Shown: positions 16,443 through 26,442, numbered from the stretch's first letter. The stretch: DNA of 64,000 bases from [Flexibacter] sp. ATCC 35208 (GCF_001975825.1 NZ_MTKN01000017.1:79779-143778); one strand, 5' to 3'. The notes: a model not told the origin generated them from the sequence alone. Numbers and translations are program-made.

Positions 16443-16471
16443 TTGAAATCTTTTCAAAATCCTTACCTTTG
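16443..16471 (+). promoter_or_regulatory. Promoter of the deoxyhypusine synthase homologue gene
   Basis: TTG (16443-16445), an 18-base spacer and TACCTTTG (16464-16471). The TTG also begins a short inverted repeat TTGAAA-TCT-TTTCAA. The predicted start is near 16476. Confidence 0.65.
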
Positions 16472-16510
16472 CCCCTCTGTTTCAAGATTTAAACTTATTC
16501 AACAACGGAA

Positions 16511-17485
16511 ATGAACAAAGGTCCAATTTCTCAATTTATCCAGCACCACTATCGCCACTTCAATGCGGCTGCACTGGTGGATGCTGCTAAAGGATATGAA
16601 GCTCACTTACTGGAAGGGGGCAAAATGCTGGTATCTCTGGCGGGTGCGATGAGTACTGCCGAGTTGGGTATCTCCTTCGCGGAAATGATCCGTCAGGGGA
16701 AAGTGGACATCATCTCCTGCACCGGCGCGAATCTGGAAGAGGATATCATGAACCTCGTAGCGCACACGCACTATAAGAGAGTTCCTCATTACCGTGACCT
16801 GAGCCCTCAGGAAGAGTGGGACCTGCTGCAGGATGGTTTCAACCGTGTAACTGACACCTGTATCCCTGAAGAAGAAGCTTTCCGCCGCATACAGGAACAT
16901 ATCCACAAGATCTGGAAAGATGCGGAAGATAAAGGTGAACGTTACTTCCCGCACGAATATATGTACAAGCTGCTGCTGAGTGGTGTGATGAAAGAACACT
17001 ACGAGATCGATCCAAAGAATAGCTGGATGCTTGCTGCTGCTGAAAAGAATATTCCTATCGTAGTACCAGGATGGGAAGATAGCACCATGGGTAATATCTT
17101 CGCTTCTTACTGCATTAAGGGTGAACTGAAGCCTTCTACTATGAAGAGCGGTATTGAATACATGATCTGGCTGGCTGACTGGTATAAACACAACTCCGGT
17201 GGTAAAGGTGTAGGTTTCTTCCAGATTGGTGGTGGTATCGCTGGTGACTTCCCAATCTGTGTGGTACCAATGATGTACCAGGATCTGGAATGGCATGATG
17301 TTCCTTTCTGGGGTTACTTCTGCCAGATTTCTGATTCTACTACCTCTTATGGTTCTTATTCAGGTGCAGTACCTAATGAGAAGATCACATGGGGTAAACT
17401 GGATATCAATACACCGAAATTTATCGTGGAATCTGATGCTACGATCGTAGCACCGCTGATATTCTCTTATTTGCTGGGTTGGTAA
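16511..17485 (+). CDS. Deoxyhypusine synthase family protein
   Basis: A 324-residue NAD-binding enzyme of the deoxyhypusine synthase fold. In eukaryotes and archaea the family moves an aminobutyl group from spermidine to eIF5A; bacterial members are thought to act on small polyamines or unknown targets. Visible signatures are LAGAMSTAELG, ISCTGANLEEDIMNL, VPGWEDSTMGN and GGKGVGFFQIGGGIAGDFPICV, where the Lys in this last stretch could be the catalytic one. No eIF5A homologue is in this window. It is a single-gene unit with its own promoter and terminator. Confidence 0.88.
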   Translation: MNKGPISQFIQHHYRHFNAAALVDAAKGYEAHLLEGGKMLVSLAGAMSTAELGISFAEMIRQGKVDIISCTGANLEEDIMNLVAHTHYKRVPHYRDLSPQEEWDLLQDGFNRVTDTCIPEEEAFRRIQEHIHKIWKDAEDKGERYFPHEYMYKLLLSGVMKEHYEIDPKNSWMLAAAEKNIPIVVPGWEDSTMGNIFASYCIKGELKPSTMKSGIEYMIWLADWYKHNSGGKGVGFFQIGGGIAGDFPICVVPMMYQDLEWHDVPFWGYFCQISDSTTSYGSYSGAVPNEKITWGKLDINTPKFIVESDATIVAPLIFSYLLGW

Positions 17486-17508
17486 TTACTACCTTGAAAA
17501 ATAGTTAA

Positions 17509-17544
17509 AGGGCCCGACATCATTATGTCGGGCCCTCTTTGCTT
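17509..17544 (+). terminator. Hairpin terminator
   Basis: Perfect 12-bp GC-rich stem (17509-17520 with 17525-17536), 4-base loop, then CTTTGCTTTT. Confidence 0.75.
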
Positions 17545-17587
17545 TTAGACAGAAAAGCGTATATTGTACCCTTATAACTTCCAATGC

Positions 17588-18769
17588 ATGAAAAACATTA
17601 TTCCACTACTCACGGTGGCAGCCGCTGTTAGCTTAAGCGCCTGCCAGTCTGGTACAAAATCCAATAATAATTCAGTAGACAGTATGCAGACCACTAAAGA
17701 CAGCCTTTCAATCGAAGGGAAGATACCTGCTGCACGTTTCGACAGCACGGTAGACGGTAAACAGACAAAATTGTATTACCTGAAAAGTAAAGGTAATGTG
17801 CAGGTTGCCATTACAAACTATGGCGGTAAAATCGTAAGTCTGCTGGCGCCTGATAAATCGGGCAAGCTGGAAGATGTAGAACTGGGGTATGACAACATCT
17901 CCCGCTATGTTAGCACCAAAGAAAGATACTATGGTGGTATCGTAGGCCGCTACGGTAATCGTATTGCAAAGGGAAAGTTCAAACTGGATGGCAAAGAATA
18001 TACACTGGCAACCAACAATAACCAAAATCACCTGCATGGTGGTAAAAAAGGTTTCAACGATGTGGTTTGGGATGCTGAGCAAACTGCCCCTAACTCACTG
18101 AAACTCCACTACGTATCAAAAGATGGTGAAGAAGGTTATCCTGGTAACCTGGATATCACCCTCACTTACACGCTGACTGACAGTAATGAACTGAAAATCG
18201 ATTATTCAGCTACTACAGATAAAGCAACTGTTGTTAACTTAACTAACCACTCTTTCTTTAACCTGCATGGTGCTGGTAATGGTGATATCAATGATCTGAT
18301 CCTGACCATCAATGCAGATAAGTTTACTCCTGTAGATAGCACGCTGATTCCTACTGGTAAATTAGAAGCAGTAAAAGGTACGCCAATGGATTTCACAACT
18401 CCGACCAAGATTGGAGAGAGAGTAGATGCAGACTTTGAGCAGCTGAAATTTGGTCGTGGTTATGATCATAACTATGTACTTAACAAGAAAGGTAATGAGT
18501 TGTCTCTGGCAGCGAAGGTAGAAGATCCTACCAGTGGCCGTACTTTAGAAGTATGGACAACTGAGCCAGGTGTACAGTTCTATGGTGGTAACTTCTTAGA
18601 TGGTACCGATAAGGGTAAGGATGATAAGACATATGTACATCGTGGAGCTTTCTGTCTGGAAACACAGCATTTTCCTGATTCTCCGAATCAGCCGGCGTTT
18701 CCAAGCGTGGTGTTGAAACCAGGTGCTACTTATACTTCTGAGTGTATTTACAAATTTGGAGTTAAATAA
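17588..18769 (+). CDS. Aldose 1-epimerase (galactose mutarotase), lipoprotein
   Basis: Interconverts the alpha and beta forms of aldoses. The 393-residue protein has a lipobox ending in Cys19 (SLSAC), so it is probably a membrane-anchored periplasmic form. Core signatures are NYGGKIVSLLAPDKSG, YYGGIVGRYGNRIAKG (with the substrate-binding Arg), HLHGGKKGFND, LTNHSFFNLHGAG (catalytic His) and FCLETQHFPDSPN (catalytic Glu). The start at 17588 is chosen because it places the signal peptide at the N-terminus. The first bases, ATGAAAAAC, are complementary to GTTTTTCAT in the small RNA family. Confidence 0.92.
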   Translation: MKNIIPLLTVAAAVSLSACQSGTKSNNNSVDSMQTTKDSLSIEGKIPAARFDSTVDGKQTKLYYLKSKGNVQVAITNYGGKIVSLLAPDKSGKLEDVELGYDNISRYVSTKERYYGGIVGRYGNRIAKGKFKLDGKEYTLATNNNQNHLHGGKKGFNDVVWDAEQTAPNSLKLHYVSKDGEEGYPGNLDITLTYTLTDSNELKIDYSATTDKATVVNLTNHSFFNLHGAGNGDINDLILTINADKFTPVDSTLIPTGKLEAVKGTPMDFTTPTKIGERVDADFEQLKFGRGYDHNYVLNKKGNELSLAAKVEDPTSGRTLEVWTTEPGVQFYGGNFLDGTDKGKDDKTYVHRGAFCLETQHFPDSPNQPAFPSVVLKPGATYTSECIYKFGVK

Positions 18770-18778
18770 ATATTTTCC

Positions 18779-18808
18779 CGCCCCCCAGCCCTGGGGGGCG
18801 TTTTTTTT
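18779..18808. terminator. Hairpin terminator between convergent genes
   Basis: 10-bp stem (18779-18788 with 18791-18800), 2-base loop, then eight T. It separates the epimerase gene from the convergent hemW gene. Confidence 0.8.
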
Positions 18809-19931
18809 AGAAGAATAATTCGGAGGCGATACCATCTGCAAATAGCCGGCCTGCTGGTGTTAGCATTAGCTTCTCTCCTTCCTGACGCATCCAGCCTTTA
18901 TACAAATACTTAGCAACCTCTTTTTGAATTTTTTCTTTTTTGTCATTTCCGAATCTGTCGGCAATGGTGGTTAGATCACATCCTGCTGAAGTTCTTAACG
19001 ATGTCATTAAGTATTCATTCAACATCATTACGGGTGTCAATTCCTCTTTTTCAAAGTTCAATTTCCCGTGTTCCAGACTTTTTATATACAATGCATTATT
19101 AGCCACATTCCATTGTCTTGACTTTGTGTCAAAACTATGAGCTGAAGGACCTAAACCCAGATAGGGCGCCCCTTGCCAATAGCTGCTATTGTGCCGTGAA
19201 TGCCATCCTTTTAAGGCAAAGTTTGAAATCTCGTATTGCTCATATCCACCATCTTCTGTCCATTTCAATAATTGCTCAAAATGTCTGGCTGCTTTATCTG
19301 CATCTATGGCAGGTATCTTCTTCTTTTTGATAAAATGATCTAATGCGGTACCTGCTTCCACCGTCAGTGCATAACAGGAAAGATGAGGAACTTTCAAATC
19401 CACTGCCTGCTGTACATTGTACTCCCACCCTGCATCAGTCAGGGTTGGGCCGCCGTAAATCAGGTCAATTGTCATGTTCTCAAATCCTGCATCCTGCGCG
19501 TGGAGAATACACTCTTTTGCCTGCTTAGCATTGTGTGCGCGATGCATCCATTTCAGGTCTTCCTCGTGAAAGGACTGAATACCAATACTCAGTCTGTTGA
19601 CGCCCGCATTTTGCAGCATATGCAGCTTTTCAGGAGTCAGATCATCCGGATTGGCTTCCAGCGTCACTTCGGCACCAGTATTGACAGTAAAGTTTTTATG
19701 AATTGCTTCTAATAAGCGGAGCAGGTCTTTTTCAGGTAACAAACTTGGCGTACCGCCTCCAAAGTAGATTGTATTAATAGGTTCGCCAGACAGATATGCT
19801 GTTTGTAACTCAATTTCCTTTAATAAGGCTGTTACTACTGCTGGCTCCTGCGCCAATGAAGTAGAGAAATGAAAATTGCAATAGTAACAAGCCTGCTTGC
19901 AAAAAGGAATATGCAAATAAATACCCGCCAT
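18807..19931 (-). CDS. hemW: Radical SAM heme chaperone HemW
   Basis: A 374-residue radical SAM protein of the HemW family, once called oxygen-independent coproporphyrinogen oxidase-like, which delivers heme to target proteins. The iron-sulfur cluster motif is C11-x3-C15-x2-C18 (IPFCKQACYYCNFHF), without the extra Cys of true HemN. Other marks are YFGGGTPSLLP, EANPDDLTPEKL, GVNRLSIGIQSF and the C-terminal HemN_C helix region. A variant -7 element CACCTTTG (19936-19943, minus) would place the transcription start exactly at the A of the ATG, so the mRNA may be leaderless. Confidence 0.92.
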   Translation of the reverse strand: MAGIYLHIPFCKQACYYCNFHFSTSLAQEPAVVTALLKEIELQTAYLSGEPINTIYFGGGTPSLLPEKDLLRLLEAIHKNFTVNTGAEVTLEANPDDLTPEKLHMLQNAGVNRLSIGIQSFHEEDLKWMHRAHNAKQAKECILHAQDAGFENMTIDLIYGGPTLTDAGWEYNVQQAVDLKVPHLSCYALTVEAGTALDHFIKKKKIPAIDADKAARHFEQLLKWTEDGGYEQYEISNFALKGWHSRHNSSYWQGAPYLGLGPSAHSFDTKSRQWNVANNALYIKSLEHGKLNFEKEELTPVMMLNEYLMTSLRTSAGCDLTTIADRFGNDKKEKIQKEVAKYLYKGWMRQEGEKLMLTPAGRLFADGIASELFF

Positions 19932-19960
19932 TCTGCAAAGGTGGGTATTTATCCGCGATT

Positions 19961-21169
19961 TTAGCGCACAGGAATTTCGCCTTTATGCTGCCAGTAATTT
20001 ATGAGCACGGCAATGATAAACCCGGTGAACACCATCACCATGCTGAACATAAAGATATGTCCCATGCCAAAAGTGCTCTCCACAAGGCCTACCAGTGGGC
20101 CGGTAATGCCCAGAGAAAGGTCAATAAATAAGCCATAGCCACCCAAAGCCGCCCCTTTGTTGGATGCAGGCACCAGTTTCACCGCCTCTACTCCCAGTGC
20201 AGGGAATACCAGCGAAAAACCAAACCCGGCAATACAAGCGCCTACCAGTGCGATATGCGGGCTATATGCCTGCCAGAGAATGGCCAAACCAATGGCTTCT
20301 GTGAGCAGACAAAAGATCGCCGTCTTCATACCACCATATCGGTTGATGTAATCTTCGAAGAACAGACGACCCAGTATAAAGCTGATACTGAAGGTAGACA
20401 GGCACATTACAGCACCCTGCCATCCCAGTTGAGAATAATACAAAGTGATGAAAGTAGAAATGGTACCAAAACCTAAACCTCCCAGCGCCAGGCACACACC
20501 AAACGGTGTCACCGTTTTGAATACATCCATGAAAGGTTGTCTTGGGGCGGTAGATGTAGATTTCAAAGGTGTTTTACCCCTGGCATAATAATATCCCACG
20601 ATACCACATATCATAATCAGACCAGCCATAGTGCTCATTCCAAAATTGTGGTGGAGTATAGCACCAAAAGGAGCGCCGATGGCCAATGCGCCATAGCTAC
20701 CAATACCATTATAAGAGATCGCCTTGCTGGTATGTTCATCTCCTACAGCGAGGATGGCCCAGTTAATAGGACTCGCGCCAATCATCCCTTCAGCAAAACC
20801 AGTCGTAAGGCGGGTCACAATGAGCAAAGAAAGACTCAGCGCAGGAATACCTTTTAAGAAATAAGCGACAACCAGGAGCGCTCCGCTCACGCCAAAACCA
20901 ATCATCCCCATTATCACAGCGGGTTTAGGTCCTTGTTTGTCAACGATGCTACCAGCATACCCTCTGAAAAGGAAAGTCGTAATGTATTGAAGACTGATCA
21001 CTACACCTGCAGTCATTGTACTAAAACCCAGGTCGTGATAAATAAAGAATGGTAATACCGCCAGTGCAAGACCAATGGTAAAGTATCCAATAAAGGTAAA
21101 AGCAACGAATTCCGCTATGGTCGAACGGACTCTCGACAACGAAACACCAGCATTTTGTGCTGCTTGCAT
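19961..21169 (-). CDS. Major facilitator superfamily transporter
   Basis: A 402-residue inner-membrane transporter with 12 predicted membrane segments. It starts with a short cytoplasmic tail, then FIGYFTIGLALAVLPFF; the loop between helices 2 and 3 carries a weak form of the MFS motif (GYAGSIVDKQGPKPAV). The pattern resembles the YhhS/arabinose efflux-like group of drug or sugar exporters, but the substrate cannot be told. It is divergent from the AraC regulator gene next to it, with about 140 bases between, so that regulator may control it. Confidence 0.88.
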   Translation of the reverse strand: MQAAQNAGVSLSRVRSTIAEFVAFTFIGYFTIGLALAVLPFFIYHDLGFSTMTAGVVISLQYITTFLFRGYAGSIVDKQGPKPAVIMGMIGFGVSGALLVVAYFLKGIPALSLSLLIVTRLTTGFAEGMIGASPINWAILAVGDEHTSKAISYNGIGSYGALAIGAPFGAILHHNFGMSTMAGLIMICGIVGYYYARGKTPLKSTSTAPRQPFMDVFKTVTPFGVCLALGGLGFGTISTFITLYYSQLGWQGAVMCLSTFSISFILGRLFFEDYINRYGGMKTAIFCLLTEAIGLAILWQAYSPHIALVGACIAGFGFSLVFPALGVEAVKLVPASNKGAALGGYGLFIDLSLGITGPLVGLVESTFGMGHIFMFSMVMVFTGFIIAVLINYWQHKGEIPVR

Positions 21170-21311
21170 ATTTAATTATTTAATTAACAATAGGAGTGTA
21201 AGTAGTACAGGCTAAAAGAGCATTACACTCAGGTGTATTCATCTGCAAAGTTCCTGTAGTATTCTTTGGCGAAAATGGTATATGTAGGATATATTATTGT
21301 AAATTTAATAG

Positions 21312-22145
21312 ATGAAGCGGAGACAGTTTGAGCCACTTGAAATAGACGAAATGGATACAGACGTCTACCATTTGCCGGTGCATAGCCATACTTATTACGA
21401 AATGATTTATGTATATAAGGGTGATGGCATCCACCAGCATAACAATAACAGAATTCCATATGAGGTGGGAGACCTGTTTTTGATCTCTCCTGAGGATGAG
21501 CATTATTTTGAAATCGGCCAGCGGAGCCGGTTTATTTTTATAAAATTTACAGACAGTTATTTCAGTGGACGAAGTTATCTTTCCCTGTCTGCTTCTCCTG
21601 AAAAGATCATGCGCCTTACCCTTCTCAAGGAAATGAAGCCGGTAATGGATGAGGCTGGGAAAGTGGTGCTGCGTAATACGATCGATAACCTGCTCATTTA
21701 TTGGAAACAGGAGAAGGATATATCGAACTCACCGTTGATGTACTTCCAGGTATTGTCGGTTTTCGGGCTGATCAGAGAGGCGATGATTCGTATGAATGTG
21801 AGAATCGACCAGGGACAGCCCGACAAAGAGGAAATGATCTCATATATTCATCAGCATATCTACGACCCCTCATTAACTAAGATCAGGCATATCGCCAGCC
21901 ACTTCAACATAAGCCCTAATTATTTCAGTGCTTATTTCAAGCGAAACTTCGATGTCAGTTACCGGGATTATGTCAACGACTACCGGATTAAGCTAATAGA
22001 AAACCGGATAGCTTCGGGTACAGTAACGATGAAGCAGATTGCCTTCGAGTTCGGCTTTACGGATGCCAGTCATTTATCACATTATTTCAAACAGCGCAAA
22101 GGGATACAGCCCGGATCATACAGAAAAGATGCAGAGCACCTATAG
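21312..22145 (+). CDS. AraC family transcriptional regulator with cupin domain
   Basis: A 277-residue regulator. The N-terminal half is a cupin-like sensor (HLPVHSHTYYEMIYVYKGDGIH, residues 16-37, then GDLFLISPEDEHYFEI), and the C-terminal 100 residues hold the double helix-turn-helix DNA-binding domain (IRHIASHFNISPNYFSAYFKRNFDVSYRDYVNDYRIK, then MKQIAFEFGFTDASHLSHYFKQRKGIQPGSYR). The ligand is probably a sugar or other small molecule, but is unknown. It is divergent from the MFS gene, its most likely target. Confidence 0.9.
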   Translation: MKRRQFEPLEIDEMDTDVYHLPVHSHTYYEMIYVYKGDGIHQHNNNRIPYEVGDLFLISPEDEHYFEIGQRSRFIFIKFTDSYFSGRSYLSLSASPEKIMRLTLLKEMKPVMDEAGKVVLRNTIDNLLIYWKQEKDISNSPLMYFQVLSVFGLIREAMIRMNVRIDQGQPDKEEMISYIHQHIYDPSLTKIRHIASHFNISPNYFSAYFKRNFDVSYRDYVNDYRIKLIENRIASGTVTMKQIAFEFGFTDASHLSHYFKQRKGIQPGSYRKDAEHL

Positions 22146-22162
22146 ACGATGGACTTATTTTA

Positions 22163-22170
22163 TATCTTTG
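22163..22170 (+). promoter_or_regulatory. -7 promoter element of the DUF4271 gene
   Basis: Perfect TATCTTTG just after the AraC gene. It predicts transcription from about 22175, which is after the ATG at 22129 and so supports the GTG at 22207 as the start of the next gene. Confidence 0.55.
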
Positions 22171-22206
22171 CCAGCAATCATATTTCAGCATAAAAAAATA
22201 TTTGAG

Positions 22207-23238
22207 GTGCGAAGCTGGTTATTGTTCCTGTTCATATTACCCTGTTTACGGATGGCTGCTCAAGACAGTGCGGCAGTCAGGCCTACGACTCCTGTGGCAA
22301 CAGAGAGCCTTGTCCGTAAGGATACAGGAATCGTGAAGCCGGTGAAGAAGAAGGTGCCTGTAATAAAAAAAGATAGTGTGGGTGTAAAACCGGCAGCGTC
22401 TGCTACCCCTGTGATAGCCGGCACTGACACCCTGCGTACTGATACGATTCCGCAGGTACCGGCCGTACCTTTGCATCAGGAAACGATTTATGAGAAGTAT
22501 CTAAAGACATTGACCGCCAGCAATATATTTCTGAAACTGAACAAGCCCCACAGGCTGGACCTCAATCCAGTCCGTGCATACAGAGACCTTGACTGGCTGG
22601 TATATGTAATGGGAGGAGTCGTTTTATTACTGGGAATAATCCGGTTGAGCTACCTGAAGTATTTCACAGATCTGTTCAGGGCCTTTCTGAACCCAACCCT
22701 GAGCCAGCGTCAGCTGAAAGATCAGTTGTCACAGAGCCCTTTCCCCAACTTGCTGCTGAATATATTTTTTGTGATTAGCCTGGCCATGTACTTATATCTG
22801 CTCATGTATCGCCAAAACTATATACCCGGCAGTAATGCATGGATGGTGATACCGGCATTGATCGTTTTGGTTGCCCTGGTCTATAGTATAAAATATGTGA
22901 TGTTGCGTTTTTGTGGCTGGTTATTCGGTAGTGTGGAGCTGGCAGATGCATATATTTTTATTTTGTATCTGATCAACAAAGTATTGGGAATTCTGCTAGT
23001 GCCATTCCTCGTTATTCTGGCCTTTTGCAGGCCTGAACTGGCAAAAGCCTTCCTGTACATATCCGTTTTTTTTATAGTAATATTGGTCGCATACAGGTAT
23101 ATCAGGTCCTATTCAGTGGTAAAGCAATACTTATCTTTCAGCAGATTACATTTTTTTCTTTACCTTTGCGCATTCGAAGTAGCGCCGGTATTAATAATTA
23201 CAAAGGTGCTGCTGGTCTGGTTAACTGGCGGTCATTGA
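22207..23238 (+). CDS. DUF4271 membrane protein
   Basis: A protein of about 343 residues of the DUF4271 family, of unknown function. From the GTG at 22207 it has a signal peptide (SWLLFLFILPCLRMAAQ), a Pro/Val/Lys/Thr-rich periplasmic stretch, and six or more membrane segments in the C-terminal two thirds (for example LVYVMGGVVLLLGIIRL and LLLNIFFVISLAMYLYLLMY). The open frame begins at 22039 and has an ATG at 22129 inside the AraC gene, but a promoter element lies after that ATG. It lies 33 bases before hemD, a pairing I know from related Bacteroidota, and the two are probably co-transcribed. Confidence 0.82.
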   Translation: MRSWLLFLFILPCLRMAAQDSAAVRPTTPVATESLVRKDTGIVKPVKKKVPVIKKDSVGVKPAASATPVIAGTDTLRTDTIPQVPAVPLHQETIYEKYLKTLTASNIFLKLNKPHRLDLNPVRAYRDLDWLVYVMGGVVLLLGIIRLSYLKYFTDLFRAFLNPTLSQRQLKDQLSQSPFPNLLLNIFFVISLAMYLYLLMYRQNYIPGSNAWMVIPALIVLVALVYSIKYVMLRFCGWLFGSVELADAYIFILYLINKVLGILLVPFLVILAFCRPELAKAFLYISVFFIVILVAYRYIRSYSVVKQYLSFSRLHFFLYLCAFEVAPVLIITKVLLVWLTGGH

Positions 23239-23271
23239 TCTCCTATTGTTAACACAAGAGCAAAAAAACGT

Positions 23272-24063
23272 ATGATTAAAGGCGGGCCAAAAAAAGATTT
23301 GCAAGCGAAACAGATTCAGTCAATTCTAATTTCCCAACCTAAGCCTGAAACAGAAAAATCACCATACTTTGAACTAGCGAAAAAATTCAATGTGAAGTTG
23401 GATTTTTATCCGTTTATAAGGGTGGAGGGACTGTCCGCGAAAGATTTCAGGAAACAGAAGATTGACATACAGCTTTTTACAGCCGTGATATTTACGAGCC
23501 GTAATGCTGTAGACCATTTCTTCCGCATTTGCGAAGAAATGAAAATCAAAGTATCGCAGGATTGCAAGTATTTCTGCATTACAGAAGCAATTGCGTTGTA
23601 TCTCCAAAAATTCATCCTTTACCGCAAGCGTAAGGTATTCTATGGGGCTGATGGTTCTACCAAAAGTCTGCTGGAAGTGATGAATAAGCATCGCGATAAC
23701 GAGAAATTCCTTTTCCCTAGTTCTGACAGCCAGCGGAAAGACATTGAAGAGTGGCTTAAAGCCAACAAATGTGAATACGCAACTGCTACCCTTTACAAAA
23801 CCGTTTCGAACGATGTAAAGGAAGTATTGTCTGGCAAAGATTACGACATGATTGTGTTCTTTAGCCCGTACGGAGTGAAGTCGCTATTTGAAAATATGCC
23901 GAAGTTTGAGCAGAATGGCACTCATATAGGGGCCTTCGGTCCTACTACTTCTGCTGCGGTAGAAGAGGCCGGTCTCAGATTGGATGTAAAAGCACCTGCG
24001 CCACAAGCTCCTTCTATGGTAGCTGCCCTGGAACAATACCTGGCTACTACCAACAAGAAATAA
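23272..24063 (+). CDS. hemD: Uroporphyrinogen-III synthase
   Basis: Closes and inverts ring D of hydroxymethylbilane to give uroporphyrinogen III in heme biosynthesis. The 263-residue protein shows the two-lobed HemD pattern: SILISQPKPETEKSPYFELAK at the start, TAVIFTSRNAVDHFF (about 66-80), FLFPSSDSQRKDIEEWL, VFFSPYGVKSLF and GAFGPTTSAAVEEAGLRLDVKAPAP at the C-terminus. The family is very divergent, so the motifs at FTSRNAV and GPTTSAA carry the call. It follows the DUF4271 gene, and a terminator lies after it. Confidence 0.88.
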   Translation: MIKGGPKKDLQAKQIQSILISQPKPETEKSPYFELAKKFNVKLDFYPFIRVEGLSAKDFRKQKIDIQLFTAVIFTSRNAVDHFFRICEEMKIKVSQDCKYFCITEAIALYLQKFILYRKRKVFYGADGSTKSLLEVMNKHRDNEKFLFPSSDSQRKDIEEWLKANKCEYATATLYKTVSNDVKEVLSGKDYDMIVFFSPYGVKSLFENMPKFEQNGTHIGAFGPTTSAAVEEAGLRLDVKAPAPQAPSMVAALEQYLATTNKK

Positions 24064-24170
24064 ATCTTCCTAATTTCAGGTAGAATTAACTGAGAATAAC
24101 AGCTTTCTACCTGTTAATCAGGGTAAATAGAAAAATAATCTGTAAAAAAAACAGGAAATTAATATACCTT

Positions 24171-24202
24171 AAGGGACAGCAATCGCTGTCCCTTCTTATT
24201 TT
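24171..24202 (+). terminator. Hairpin terminator after hemD
   Basis: 10-bp stem (24171-24180 with 24185-24194), loop AATC, then CTTATTTTT. Confidence 0.75.
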
Positions 24203-24233
24203 TGGAAAAAGGAATTACTGGAAGACCATAACC

Positions 24234-26267
24234 GTGAACAAACTATCTAACGAGACGAGCCCGTATCTCCTACAGCATGCGCACAATCCTGTAGAGTGGT
24301 ACCCCTGGGGCGATGAGGCTTTACAAAGGGCAATAGCAGAAGACAAACCAATATTAGTTAGCATTGGCTATGCCGCTTGTCACTGGTGCCATGTCATGGA
24401 ACGCGAAAGCTTCGAGGACGAAGCCACTGCGCGGATCATGAACGAACACTTCATTAATATCAAGATAGATAGAGAGGAACGACCAGACCTGGACCATATT
24501 TATATGGACGCCCTGCAGGCTATGACCGGATCTGGCGGCTGGCCCCTGAATATGTTCCTGACCCCGGAGCGACTGCCATTCTATGGAGGTACCTACTTCC
24601 CTCCCATGAAAGCTTACAACCGCCCCTCCTGGCAGGAACTGCTGCTGGCCCTGTCTGATGCGTTCAAAAACAGAAGGGAAGACATTGAGACACAGGCTAT
24701 TAACATGCGTGATCACCTGGTACAGGCCAGCAAGTTTGGTAGCACAATCAACCTGCTTCCCAAAGAAGAACAATTCACTCGCAACCAATGTGATATTATT
24801 TTCAACAACATAATGCAACAGGCTGATAAGGAATGGGGAGGATTTGGAAATGCTCCAAAGTTCCCCGGCACTTTTATCATTCAGTACCTGCTGCGCTACT
24901 ATCATAGTTTCGGAGAACAGGCGGCCCTGGATCAGGCGCTGCTGTCGCTGGACAAAATGATACAGGGCGGTATCTATGACCAGGCCGGTGGCGGTTTTGC
25001 CCGCTATAGCACCGATGCCAAATGGTTGGCGCCGCACTTTGAGAAGATGCTTTATGACAATGCATTGCTGGTAGATGTGATGAGTGAAGCTTACCAGGTA
25101 ACAGGCAATCCGTTGTATTCCATTACAATAGCAGAAACACTGACTTTTGTACAGCGGGAAATGACGGATGCGGGTGGTGCTTTTTACGCCGCGCTGGATG
25201 CAGATTCGGAAGGGGTGGAAGGTAAGTTTTATACCTGGAGCAAGGCAGAGATAGATGAAATATTAGGATTAGATGCAGACGCATTTTGTCGCTTTTACGA
25301 TATCAGTGAAGAGGGAAACTGGGAAGAGACCAACATACTATGGATTAAACAGTCGCTGTCGGCCTTTGCTGCTGAAAATCAGGTGGATGAGACAGCGCTG
25401 AGCGAACAGCTGGCCATTGGCCTTGCCAAATTGATGGAGGTAAGAAGCCAACGTATAAGGCCGGGATTGGACGATAAGCTCCTATTAGGCTGGAATGCCC
25501 TGATGATACATGCCTGCTGTAAAGCCTTTGCTGCAACAGGAGAAGAAAGTTACAGGGACATGGCTCTGAAGGCGATAGATTTTTGCTGGACACATTTCCG
25601 GAAGGATGGAGAGGACTCCTTTTATCATACCTATAAAAATGGACAGGCAAAATATCCGGCATTTCTGGATGACTATGCCTGGTTGATCAGGGCGTTGATT
25701 GCCCTGCAGGAGGTAACCGGAGACAAAACGTGGCTGGACAAGGCTTTTTCCCTAACAAGTTTTGTCTTGCAGCATTTTTCTGACGAAACCGGTGTATATT
25801 GCTTTTATACTGTTGAGAGTCAATCTGATGTGATTGTCAGAAAGAAGGAAGTATACGACGGAGCTACGCCAAGTGGCAATGCAGTAATGGCAGCCAACTT
25901 ATGGTACCTGAGTATTGTATTCGACCAAAAAGAATGGGCGGAAAGATCCTTAAAAATGCAGGCGGGTCAGGCACAAACTACGGTGAGGTATCCTACGTCA
26001 TTGGGGGTATGGTCTGGACTGCTGTTGCAAAGGGTACAAGGCGTGAAAGAAATTGCGATTGTAGGGCCGGATTATAAGTTGAGAATGGAGGATACTAATA
26101 AGCGTTATATTCCGTTTAAGGTACTGTTGGGAGCAACGCATGATGATCCTGAAAAACCCTTACTGTCACACAGGGAGCGGGCGGATGAGACGCTGATCTA
26201 TGTTTGCGAAGATTATCATTGCATTAAACCTGTGAATTATATAGACGAAATTATTAATTTGAAATAA
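24234..26267 (+). CDS. YyaL-type thioredoxin-fold protein (DUF255)
   Basis: A 677-residue protein like bacterial YyaL and animal SPATA20. An N-terminal thioredoxin-like domain (about 1-160) has the family motif [20 protein letters not shown] with Cys49 and Cys52 (C-H-W-C), and the rest is an (alpha/alpha)6-barrel like those of glycoside hydrolases and epimerases (for example [32 protein letters not shown]). The physiological role is not established. The start is GTG, giving the conserved beginning [25 protein letters not shown]. Confidence 0.92.
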   Translation: MNKLSNETSPYLLQHAHNPVEWYPWGDEALQRAIAEDKPILVSIGYAACHWCHVMERESFEDEATARIMNEHFINIKIDREERPDLDHIYMDALQAMTGSGGWPLNMFLTPERLPFYGGTYFPPMKAYNRPSWQELLLALSDAFKNRREDIETQAINMRDHLVQASKFGSTINLLPKEEQFTRNQCDIIFNNIMQQADKEWGGFGNAPKFPGTFIIQYLLRYYHSFGEQAALDQALLSLDKMIQGGIYDQAGGGFARYSTDAKWLAPHFEKMLYDNALLVDVMSEAYQVTGNPLYSITIAETLTFVQREMTDAGGAFYAALDADSEGVEGKFYTWSKAEIDEILGLDADAFCRFYDISEEGNWEETNILWIKQSLSAFAAENQVDETALSEQLAIGLAKLMEVRSQRIRPGLDDKLLLGWNALMIHACCKAFAATGEESYRDMALKAIDFCWTHFRKDGEDSFYHTYKNGQAKYPAFLDDYAWLIRALIALQEVTGDKTWLDKAFSLTSFVLQHFSDETGVYCFYTVESQSDVIVRKKEVYDGATPSGNAVMAANLWYLSIVFDQKEWAERSLKMQAGQAQTTVRYPTSLGVWSGLLLQRVQGVKEIAIVGPDYKLRMEDTNKRYIPFKVLLGATHDDPEKPLLSHRERADETLIYVCEDYHCIKPVNYIDEIINLK

Positions 26268-26434
26268 TATTTATGTATCTTGCATGACCATATCTCTGTA
26301 AAAAGGAAACGGTAAAAAGGATTTTTCGTCAGATATAATAAAATGTTAAAAAATACGTTTAATTTAATTGTCATCGGTCCTATGAGCGAATGAAAAAGTT
26401 GGCTAAAAACTAACTACGGATTAAAATTAATCGT

Positions 26435-26442
26435 TACATTTG
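26435..26442 (+). promoter_or_regulatory. gldK: -7 promoter element of gldK
   Basis: Perfect TACATTTG, about 310 bases before the gldK ATG. The predicted start is near 26447. No TTG was found at the usual -33 distance. Confidence 0.5.
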
